Of a DNA stretch of 7,903 nucleotides, positions 1-4,693 are shown in pieces. The DNA lies in NCBI GenBank assembly GCA_027016675.1, contig JALUSH010000085.1, forward strand, positions 1 through 7,903, written 5' to 3'. Numbering within the stretch: the stretch's first letter is position 1; each line of letters begins with the position of its first letter. This DNA is from Thermodesulfovibrio sp. Lineage in GTDB: Bacteria; Nitrospirota; Thermodesulfovibrionia; Thermodesulfovibrionales; JdFR-85. A program made the position numbers and the translations under genes. The notes under the pieces are model-generated. The model was given only the letters and a program-made list of their open reading frames with translations, made no database searches and was not told the DNA's origin.

Positions 1-1
1 A

Positions 2-358
2 ATGAAAATTAAGTCAAAGATATGGATTGAGGTGGATGGAGAGCCTGTCTTTGGAAGGGGAAGAAGGTTTCTTTTGCAGGCAATAGACAGATATGGTTCT
101 ATAAATCGTGCAGCTAAAGAGATAAATATATCCTATCGTAAAGCATGGAGTTATATAAAAGCAATGGAGGAGAGACTGGGAATAAAGCTTGTTGAGAGAA
201 GGGTGGGCGGACGTGATGGTGGTGGTGCCACTTTAACAGATAATGCAAGAAGGTTTTTGAGGGAATACGCAAAACTCGAGGATGAGTTGAAAATGATAGC
301 AGATAACAGATTCAAAAAGTTTTTAGTGAGGATAATAAAAGAAGGTGGTAAGCCATGA
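2..358 (+). CDS. Single-domain ModE-type (LysR-like winged-helix) transcriptional regulator
   Basis: The 118-aa product matches the N-terminal DNA-binding domain of the molybdate regulator ModE. It has an opening strand with KIWIEVDGEPVFGRGR (residues 5-20), a helix-turn-helix at about 32-57 (GSINRAAKEI then SYRKAWSYIKAMEE), and a wing with a GG.DGGGA.LT signature (69-79). ModE of E. coli is about 262 aa because two Mop/TOBE domains that bind molybdate follow. Those domains are absent, so this protein probably cannot sense oxyanion by itself. The gene ends with TGA 99 bp before a molybdopterin-binding protein gene on the same strand, so a role in molybdenum or tungsten cofactor control is a reasonable inference. 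The ATG at position 2 sits at the window edge; its ribosome binding site is outside, and an earlier start cannot be excluded, though the N-terminus fits the family well. Sure of the family, not of the target. Confidence 0.85.
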   Translation: MKIKSKIWIEVDGEPVFGRGRRFLLQAIDRYGSINRAAKEINISYRKAWSYIKAMEERLGIKLVERRVGGRDGGGATLTDNARRFLREYAKLEDELKMIADNRFKKFLVRIIKEGGKP

Positions 359-408
359 TATCTTTTAATCTTCCGGTTTTTTTATGTGACATGATTTTGA
401 TGCCTCTT

Positions 409-446
409 TGTATAAAAAAACAAGAGAATCAAAAAAAGTTTATACA
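409..446. promoter_or_regulatory. Perfect 8-bp inverted repeat ahead of the molybdopterin-binding gene
   Basis: TGTATAAA (409-416) and TTTATACA (439-446) are exact reverse complements with 22 bp between them, about 30 bp centre to centre. The right arm abuts the Shine-Dalgarno AGGAGG (446-451). The AT-rich TATA-like halves loosely recall ModE-type operators, and a ModE-like gene lies directly upstream, so an autoregulatory or downstream operator is possible. An mRNA stem next to the ribosome binding site is the alternative. A weak sigma-70-like pair, GTGACA (386-391) and TATAAA (411-416), has a 19-bp spacer and overlaps the left arm. Binding by any protein is inference. Confidence 0.35.
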
Positions 447-457
447 GGAGGAGACCT

Positions 458-1633
458 ATGTGTGAAATAAGCGACAGAGTGAATAAAGGTAATTTCAAGA
501 CCATACCTCTGGAAAAGGCAATAGGCATGGTCTTGGCCCATGACATCACCGAGATAAGACAGGGAGAGTTCAAGGGTAGAGCATTTAAGAAAGGGCATGT
601 AATAAAAAAAGAAGACCTATGTCATCTTCAGAGGCTTGGTAAAGAGAGGCTATTTGTATTGAACATTACCCAGGATGAAATGCATGAGGATGATGCAGCC
701 TATCAACTTGCCATTGCACTGATGGGTGAAGGAGTTGAAATACAGGGGGAACCAAAGGAAGGAAAGATAAATATCATAGCTTCACGAGATGGACTTTTGA
801 AGATAGATGCAGAACGTTTAAAGGCATTTAACATGCTTGGTGAGGTTATGTGTGCAACACTGCATAGTAATACCCTTGTAAAAAAGGGACAGATAGTGGC
901 AGGTACAAGGGCAATACCCCTGGTGGTCAAGAAGGCATTGGTGGAAGAGGCAGTTAATATAGTCAGGAGTCAGAAGTCAGGAGTCAGCAGTGGTATTGAC
1001 ACTCAGGAGTCAGCAGTGGTAGGTGAGGGGATTATAGAGGTCAAAGAATTGCGCAGGCCAAGGGCTGGAGTGGTAATTACTGGTAACGAAATCTATTACG
1101 GCAGAATAAAGGATGCCTTTGCACCAATAATTGAGAGAAAGATAGAGCAATTTGATGGTGAGATAGTGGGAATCTATTACGTCCCTGATGATGCAGGTTA
1201 CATAGAGACAAGATTAAGGGAGCTTATTGAAACAGGTGCTGATCTGCTAATAACCACGGGTGGGATGTCAGTTGATCCTGATGATGTAACAAGGTTTGCC
1301 ATCAGAAACATTGGAGTAAAAGAGATGTACTATGGTTCAGCAGTGCTTCCTGGAGCCATGTTTTTAGTGGCATATCTTGAAGATTCAGAAGTCAACAGTC
1401 AGCAGTCAGGAGGGGATAATTCAACACTCAACACTAAACACTCGACATTAACCCCAATCCTTGGAATCCCTGCCTGTGGAATGTATCATAAAACCACCAT
1501 CTTTGACCTCGTGCTCCCAAGGCTACTTGCTGGTGAGTATATAGGCAGGGAAGAACTTGCAGAGATGGGGCACGGAGGGCTATGTCTTAACTGTAAGGAT
1601 TGCCGTTATCCTGTTTGCCCATTTGGGAAGTAA
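458..1633 (+). CDS. Molybdopterin-binding protein (MoaB/Mog domain) with C-terminal four-cysteine motif
   Basis: The 391-aa protein has an N-terminal half of unrecognised fold (about 1-165), then a MoaB/Mog (MoCF_biosynth) domain at about 202-355. That domain shows TGNEI (208-212) and TTGGMSVDPDD (266-276), the hallmarks of molybdopterin binding in MogA/MoeA relatives. The tail ends in C376-x2-C379-x2-C382-x4-C387-P, a spacing close to ferredoxin Fe-S or zinc-knuckle motifs. It lacks the full MoeA domain set, so a handling or sensing role in molybdenum cofactor metabolism is more likely than a true MoeA metal insertase. The ATG at 458 has a strong AGGAGG 6 bp upstream. The gene follows a ModE-like regulator. 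Two stretches, about residues 168-190 and 309-331, are low-complexity Ser/Gln/Thr segments encoded by simple DNA repeats that look inserted in frame. The reading frame stays open through both, so the gene is probably functional. Family call sure; precise function unknown. Confidence 0.88.
   Translation: MCEISDRVNKGNFKTIPLEKAIGMVLAHDITEIRQGEFKGRAFKKGHVIKKEDLCHLQRLGKERLFVLNITQDEMHEDDAAYQLAIALMGEGVEIQGEPKEGKINIIASRDGLLKIDAERLKAFNMLGEVMCATLHSNTLVKKGQIVAGTRAIPLVVKKALVEEAVNIVRSQKSGVSSGIDTQESAVVGEGIIEVKELRRPRAGVVITGNEIYYGRIKDAFAPIIERKIEQFDGEIVGIYYVPDDAGYIETRLRELIETGADLLITTGGMSVDPDDVTRFAIRNIGVKEMYYGSAVLPGAMFLVAYLEDSEVNSQQSGGDNSTLNTKHSTLTPILGIPACGMYHKTTIFDLVLPRLLAGEYIGREELAEMGHGGLCLNCKDCRYPVCPFGK
962..1021. 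repeat. AGTCAG-type simple repeat inside the molybdopterin-binding gene
   Basis: GTCAGGAGTCAG occurs at 962-973 and 976-987 (period 14). The 19-mer TCAGGAGTCAGCAGTGGTA occurs at 977-995 and again at 1003-1021 (period 26). The tract encodes a Ser/Gln-rich linker just before the MoaB/Mog domain. Such AGTCA-rich tracts are usually intergenic, so their presence in a coding frame is odd. Confidence 0.85.
1386..1449. repeat. Second in-frame simple-repeat tract (AGTCA units, then CAACACT units)
   Basis: The tract begins with AGTCA units (AAGTCAACAGTCAGCAGTCAGG, split here as AAGTCAACAG and TCAGCAGTCAGG, about 1389-1410). After a short GGGGATAA stretch it passes into TCAACACTCAACACTAAACA-type units (1421-1449). 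It encodes about 23 residues rich in Ser, Gln, Asn and Thr between the conserved segments LPGAMFLVAYL and TPILGIPACGM, which would otherwise be nearly adjacent in the Mog domain. The frame is kept. Confidence 0.8.
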
Positions 1634-1646
1634 AATCCAGAAGGGG

Positions 1647-2012
1647 TCAGAGTTTAACACCTCTTTTTTTAAGGGTCTTTATATCCAGATCAAAGGCATC
1701 AAGGAACTGAAAAATCCTGTTCCTGGGTGGAATGTTATAGATAAAGAGTCCTACAAGGGCTATATAGGTTATCAACTTTGTGTTGGGCGGAAGCTGAAAG
1801 AGTGTGATTATCCCTAAAAGAAAAAAAACACCTGACAGGTAAAGCATTCTTTCATAGGCAGTATCAAGAAGTCTTTTGAACTGGAAAAATATTGCCTTTT
1901 CAAACTCAGGGAATGTGTCAGGACTTAATCGGTCAAGTCCTTTCTTTCTGACCATATACATATAGAGTATAACGAAAGCTGTCAAAAAATATATTATTGT
2001 TTCCGGGGTCAT
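1647..2012 (-). CDS. Small three-helix membrane protein, function unknown
   Basis: The 121-aa product has predicted membrane helices at about 4-20, 56-74 and 80-94. A charged cytoplasmic-type segment lies between the first two (RKKGLDRLSPDTFPEFEKA), and the tail is basic (KTLKKRGVKL). I do not recognise the family. It is the last gene of the leftward transporter unit, 40 bp after the 61-aa gene, and its stop lies 13 bp from the stop of the convergent molybdopterin gene. The ATG at 2012 has no clear Shine-Dalgarno at normal spacing; an AAGGAG about 26 nt upstream lies in a hairpin arm. Weak or coupled translation is therefore possible. The stop TGA is formed within a GGGGTCAGAG stretch that resembles a dispersed-repeat edge, so the C-terminus may have been altered by repeat insertion; this is speculative. 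Confidence 0.7.
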   Translation of the reverse strand: MTPETIIYFLTAFVILYMYMVRKKGLDRLSPDTFPEFEKAIFFQFKRLLDTAYERMLYLSGVFFLLGIITLFQLPPNTKLITYIALVGLFIYNIPPRNRIFQFLDAFDLDIKTLKKRGVKL

Positions 2013-2022
2013 GACAAGAATA

Positions 2023-2054
2023 AGGGAGAGGGTAACCCCTCTCCTTGTTTTTTT
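2023..2054 (+). terminator. Rho-independent terminator, rightward
   Basis: GGAGAGGG (2025-2032) pairs with CCCTCTCC (2037-2044) around a TAAC loop. A G-U and an A-U pair extend the stem, and TTG plus seven Ts follow (2048-2054). The polarity fits termination of rightward transcripts. The only rightward gene upstream ends at 1633, so this would stop readthrough that runs antisense across the 121-aa gene. Read leftward, the same hairpin sits between the 61-aa and 121-aa genes but has no proper T-run, so it may attenuate or protect mRNA ends rather than terminate. Confidence 0.7.
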
Positions 2055-2238
2055 ATTCCATCTCCTTCATTGCATCTTCTATATTTTCATAACAGCGTTT
2101 TTTTTCTTCCTCTGTGAGCTGGGAAGGGTCCTTCAGGTCAGTTATTCTACAAACGAATTCCTTACCTGATTTATCCCTTACTATGATAAACTGCGTTGCT
2201 GTTGATTCAGTTACCTCTGGTTTTTTCTCCTCAGACAT
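2053..2238 (-). CDS. Small acidic soluble protein, function unknown
   Basis: The 61-aa product is charged and soluble, with a disordered start (MSEEKKPEVTEST), a probable beta pair in the middle (QFIIVRDKSGKEFVCRITDL, about 16-35), and a helical Glu/Lys-rich tail ending EDAMKEME. It has two cysteines (30 and 49) but no metal motif. A good Shine-Dalgarno (AAAGGGGGT) lies about 6 nt before the ATG at 2238. It follows the YeiH-type transporter gene after 64 bp containing a strong hairpin, and precedes the three-helix protein gene. No family recognised. Its first six codons are almost identical to those of the 63-aa gene at the head of the unit. A regulatory or accessory role for the transporter is possible but unproven. 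Confidence 0.75.
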   Translation of the reverse strand: MSEEKKPEVTESTATQFIIVRDKSGKEFVCRITDLKDPSQLTEEEKKRCYENIEDAMKEME

Positions 2239-2259
2239 TACTAACCCCCTTTAAGTTTT

Positions 2260-2292
2260 GGGGTAAGAGAAAAAGTATTTTTCTCTTACCCC
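2260..2292 (-). other. Perfect 15-bp intercistronic hairpin downstream of the transporter gene
   Basis: The arms 2260-2274 (GGGGTAAGAGAAAAA) and 2278-2292 (its exact reverse complement) are separated by only 3 nt. The hairpin lies 10 bp after the transporter stop and 21 bp before the 61-aa start on the leftward transcript. On that strand it is followed by AAAACTTAAAGG rather than a T-run, so it is not a classic terminator. A 3'-end stabiliser or processing site that lets the transporter and the downstream genes be expressed at different levels is the likelier role. Confidence 0.75.
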
Positions 2293-2302
2293 GTATAATA
2301 TT

Positions 2303-3898
2303 CTATTTTACATACTGGGCAATATTAGGTAAAGTCATTCCATGGTGGAAGAGGTAACCTATCAGGATAGCAACAGGAATAATGAATCCAAAGAGAGCCA
2401 CGAAGTATACCCATACCATCTTGCCAAACTGTGCCTCACGGAGTTTTTTGAAATCTGTAATAATTCCGAGACTCATGAAGGTGAGCATGAAGAAGAGCTT
2501 TCTCATTCCCTTTTCCACAGGCACAGCACCTGCCTTGACAGTCTTCAGGAAGGGCATAGCCTCTGGTGCTCCAGACTGTCCCGGGCCAAAGTATATTGCA
2601 AGGAGGAAGAACCAGCAGAAGAAATAACCAATAACAAATTTAGGGAATCTGTGCCAGACCTCGGAGGCAGGTACCCTCTCTCCTTCTCGTCGTTCAAATT
2701 TATACACCCAGATCAGGGCAAGTACAAAGGCCCAGATACCGATGAACATATCAATCCATACCTTTGTCATAACTGCACTGGCAGTAATAATACCCTCTGG
2801 CCATTTTACAGCACCATTTGTCTCCACCTCAATCTTTGTTCTCATGAACTCATCAAGGAGTTCACCTGCTGCAGCATCAGCACCATCTGTTTTGACAGCC
2901 ATACCCATGGAGGCACCTGCTACAAGAGGGTCCTTTGTGCCAGGCCATACGTGTGTAAAGAATCCTGGCAATATGACGAGCTCAATCACTGCCCATACAA
3001 CAACAAGGGCTGATACCATGATGGAGACAACTGGTTTTGCCCTCACAGCACCACCTGTAGCCACTGCTGCTGAAACACCACATATGGATATTCCTGAGCC
3101 AAGCACAGCCGCAGTCTTTCTTGGCAGTTTGAATATCTTTCTTGATATCACATAAACCCCTGGCCAGAATATGAGATAGGCCACCACAGTGGCTGCTGCA
3201 CCTGCCACAAAGAGGTCAAAGGTAAGCCCTGCTGCCTCTTTTCCTAACTTCTGGGACATGGCTGAGAGTTTAATAGGAAGGTACCCTAATTTGACGCCAA
3301 GTGTAACTATAGCAGTCTTGATATACCACTCTGGTTTGGCTGCTTCACTCAGATAACTGGCAAACCCCTTGAAGAAATTTCCTATAATCAGCCCAACAAT
3401 CAGGGCAAGAATGAAAGATCCACCTCCACCAAGGTTAAGGGCAAAGTTCAGTCCATACTTGTGCATGTTAACCTTTGTGGCAGCGATAAAGGCATGGTGC
3501 CCAATGAACCATGTAGCGATTGTCATGAAGTAGATAATGGTAAAGCCACCTATAAATTTTTTGACGTTCCATTTCATTGAGGCTGCACCGATAGTAAGAG
3601 CAGCACCGAATATCACATAGGACCATATAACACTCCACCAGCCAAGTCCCTTATAGAACCCCTTTGCAGTAACACTGTATTTTTTACCAAGGGCGTAAAA
3701 GGCATGACCAATGGCACCCTTTCCACCTTCAGGTGGACTGAAAACCCATTTTGTAGGATAAGTCATCCAGCCAACAAGATCAATTCCCCAGATATTTAAT
3801 AATGAAATAAAGAAGAAACCCACAGCAATCCAGACTGCCCACCAGTCTTCTGTACTTAGCATACCTGTATACCATTTTCTCTCTGGGTATTGTGCCAT
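2303..3898 (-). CDS. YeiH/UPF0324-family transporter (putative sulfate/sulfur-anion exporter), long form
   Basis: The 531-aa polytopic membrane protein contains the family hallmark GSGISICGVSAAVA (267-280) on a re-entrant or membrane segment. It also has a large set of hydrophobic helices, for example at about 20-40, 88-108, 118-140, 160-180, 228-252, 290-314, 376-399, 420-437, 466-482 and 493-517. The family is annotated as 'putative sulfate exporter', but transport has rarely been tested. E. coli YeiH is about 349 aa. This protein is longer, with an N-terminal extension of roughly 110-150 residues containing three extra helices and an extended hydrophilic loop at about 335-370. A strong GGGAGG lies 5-6 nt before the ATG at 3898. 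It is third in a leftward unit behind two small genes. The neighbouring sigma-54 promoter and NtrC-type regulator suggest inducible export or uptake of an anion. Substrate is inference; the family call is firm. Confidence 0.87.
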   Translation of the reverse strand: MAQYPERKWYTGMLSTEDWWAVWIAVGFFFISLLNIWGIDLVGWMTYPTKWVFSPPEGGKGAIGHAFYALGKKYSVTAKGFYKGLGWWSVIWSYVIFGAALTIGAASMKWNVKKFIGGFTIIYFMTIATWFIGHHAFIAATKVNMHKYGLNFALNLGGGGSFILALIVGLIIGNFFKGFASYLSEAAKPEWYIKTAIVTLGVKLGYLPIKLSAMSQKLGKEAAGLTFDLFVAGAAATVVAYLIFWPGVYVISRKIFKLPRKTAAVLGSGISICGVSAAVATGGAVRAKPVVSIMVSALVVVWAVIELVILPGFFTHVWPGTKDPLVAGASMGMAVKTDGADAAAGELLDEFMRTKIEVETNGAVKWPEGIITASAVMTKVWIDMFIGIWAFVLALIWVYKFERREGERVPASEVWHRFPKFVIGYFFCWFFLLAIYFGPGQSGAPEAMPFLKTVKAGAVPVEKGMRKLFFMLTFMSLGIITDFKKLREAQFGKMVWVYFVALFGFIIPVAILIGYLFHHGMTLPNIAQYVK

Positions 3899-3922
3899 TT
3901 ATACCTCCCTTCAAAGATTATT

Positions 3923-4165
3923 TTAAAACTCGATCACTCTGTCAAAATAATGAGAACTATACTGTCTTATCCACTGGGGGATGGCATAGTTATCATATGC
4001 CATGTAGACCTGAACCTTCTGCCCACGGGCCTCTGGTGTTTTCTCTCTCACCGCATCTCTAACCTTTTCATCAATTTCATCAAGGGTTGAAGCTTCAACC
4101 CTGAAGTGGTCATTTTCAACCACCCAGTTTTTACCATCGTGCCTTATGCTTGCATAGATAACCAT
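3923..4165 (-). CDS. Small soluble protein with HicB-like strand-helix pattern, function unknown
   Basis: The 80-aa product starts VIYASIRHDGKNWVVENDHFRVEAS, then an amphipathic helix (TLDEIDEKVRDAVREK, 27-42), then a strand (KVQVYMAYDNY) and an aromatic tail (PQWIRQYSSHYF). The order of short strands followed by a 'TLDE' helix recalls the partial RNase-H fold of HicB-like and related small domains, but I cannot assign a family. No toxin partner (HicA-like) is adjacent, so an antitoxin role is not supported. The ATG at 4165 follows the stop of the 63-aa gene by 3 bp with no clear Shine-Dalgarno, so translation is probably coupled. The transporter gene starts 24 bp downstream. Tight spacing suggests it works with the transporter, perhaps as a cytoplasmic accessory or regulatory domain. 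Confidence 0.78.
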   Translation of the reverse strand: MVIYASIRHDGKNWVVENDHFRVEASTLDEIDEKVRDAVREKTPEARGQKVQVYMAYDNYAIPQWIRQYSSHYFDRVIEF

Positions 4166-4168
4166 GGC

Positions 4169-4360
4169 TTAATGGAGTATTGAGGTTGGAACCAGAATCA
4201 TACCAATTACAAGGGCAATAATAGCAGCAATAAAGGAACCCACTACAAGCCATGTTTCTGTGGAAGACCATTCCTCTGCACCTGCAAGTACATCCTCTGC
4301 CTCGAGTGCCTCTCCTGTTAGGGAGCCTGTACCTGATATCTCTTTTTTCTCCTCAGCCAT
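4169..4360 (-). CDS. Small single-helix membrane protein, first gene of the transporter unit
   Basis: The 63-aa product has an acidic, probably disordered N-terminal half (MAEEKKEISG to about residue 30). One transmembrane helix follows at about 37-57 (WLVVGSFIAAIIALVIGMIL), with a very short tail. There is no signal-peptidase site, and the acidic N-terminus with a tail-proximal helix suggests N-in, C-out insertion. A strong AAAGGAGGT lies about 5 nt before the ATG at 4360, the best initiation signal in the unit. It lies just downstream of a predicted sigma-54 promoter and is followed after 3 bp by the 80-aa gene. No family recognised. By analogy with other small membrane subunits encoded beside transporters it may be a transporter accessory subunit; this is inference. 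Confidence 0.78.
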   Translation of the reverse strand: MAEEKKEISGTGSLTGEALEAEDVLAGAEEWSSTETWLVVGSFIAAIIALVIGMILVPTSILH

Positions 4361-4471
4361 AAAAAACCTCCTTTCTCCTTAATAAAGTTTTTTTACTACA
4401 GACAAAAAAGGCCCTTCCTTTCACCCCCTTTCTCTAATTTTTTGTTTTTTTAATATTTTTTTCACCCAATA

Positions 4472-4533
4472 TCATGAGCTACTTATATATTAAGTAGCAA
4501 TGAAGATGCCATAAAATAATGAACAGCTCATGA
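4472..4533. promoter_or_regulatory. Nested inverted repeats around the sigma-54 promoter
   Basis: TCATGAGCT (4472-4480) and AGCTCATGA (4525-4533) are perfect 9-bp inverted repeats, 53 bp centre to centre, close to five helical turns. They flank the predicted -24/-12 element. Nested inside is a second dyad, GCTACTTA (4478-4485) and TAAGTAGC (4491-4498), which overlaps the -12 GC and the predicted start. The arrangement suits a repressor operator pair or DNA loop; part could also form RNA structure at the 5' end. No binding protein is identified. Confidence 0.4.
4496..4511 (-). promoter_or_regulatory. Sigma-54 (-24/-12) promoter for the transporter unit
   Basis: Read leftward the sequence is TGGCAT-N5-TTGCT, against the consensus TGGCAC-N5-TTGCW. 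Ten of eleven specified bases match, and the invariant GG (4510-4509) and GC (4498-4497) are exactly 10 nt apart. The predicted start is near 4485, giving a leader of about 125 nt before the 63-aa gene. The gene immediately upstream encodes a sigma-54-dependent activator, which strengthens the call. Confidence 0.72.
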
Positions 4534-4620
4534 GAAGACAAAACATAAAGTAATACATCAATAAAAATCACAAATACGATGGGATGCAAGGGAAAATAAA
4601 AGGTAATTTCAGATTTAAGT

Positions 4621-4649
4621 ATTATAATAGAAGGAATATGGGTTGAGAA
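4621..4649 (-). promoter_or_regulatory. Possible sigma-70-like promoter, leftward
   Basis: Read leftward there is TTCTCA (4649-4644), a 17-bp spacer and a perfect TATAAT (4626-4621). The -35 matches consensus at 4 of 6 positions. It would start transcription near 4614, ahead of the sigma-54 promoter, and might give basal expression of the transporter unit. AT-richness makes a chance TATAAT plausible. Confidence 0.3.
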
Positions 4650-4653
4650 AAAG

Positions 4654-4692
4654 TGCAAAAAGAATTATCATATAGTGCAAAAATTATTTGCA
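4654..4692. promoter_or_regulatory. Tandem candidate enhancer sites for the NtrC-type activator
   Basis: A 17-bp dyad TGCAAA-N5-TTTGCA (4676-4692) has the same TGCA-N9-TGCA geometry as NtrC sites (TGCACC-N5-GGTGCA). A second, degenerate copy (TGCA-N9-ATCA, 4654-4670) lies 22 bp away, two helical turns. The decamer AGTGCAAAAA is repeated exactly at 4652-4661 and 4674-4683. The pair sits about 170-205 bp upstream of the start predicted for the sigma-54 promoter, a normal enhancer distance, and ends 1 bp before the stop codon of the regulator gene. Confidence 0.45.
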
Positions 4693-4693
4693 T

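Noticed and set aside
355..465. 36-codon frame starting in the ATGA overlap with the ModE-like stop, after an AAGGTGG-like site, and ending inside the next gene's start
   Set aside because: The sequence is of poor protein character and no family is recognisable. The downstream gene has its own strong ribosome binding site. A coupling peptide is possible but unsupported.
1640..1662. GGGGTCAGAG stretch at the convergent gene ends as part of a REP-like mobile repeat
   Set aside because: It resembles edges of dispersed palindromic repeats, but no second arm or copy is visible in this window, so it was only mentioned under the 121-aa gene.
1557..1817. Rightward open frame bridging the end of the molybdopterin gene and the 121-aa gene
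   Set aside because: It overlaps the conserved Cys tail in another frame and runs antisense to a membrane protein with clear helices. No independent evidence.
2342..3013. Long rightward open frame antisense to the transporter gene
   Set aside because: It lies wholly within a well-supported conserved membrane protein, has no ribosome binding site, and its translation is rich in Cys, His and Ser with no domain pattern. It is a shadow of codon bias.
3923..4360. Toxin-antitoxin pair made of the 63-aa and 80-aa proteins
   Set aside because: The 80-aa protein has only a vague HicB-like pattern, no HicA-like toxin is present, and the genes are tightly linked to a transporter with a regulated promoter.
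4404..4421. Small stem (AAAGG/CCTTT) with a short T-run in the leader of the transporter unit
   Set aside because: Five base pairs with a 5-nt loop is too weak to call an attenuator, and the T-run is partly in the stem.
4556..4570. Possible IHF site between the enhancer-like repeats and the sigma-54 promoter
   Set aside because: Only the ATCAA core is present; the flanking W and the TTR element of the consensus are missing.
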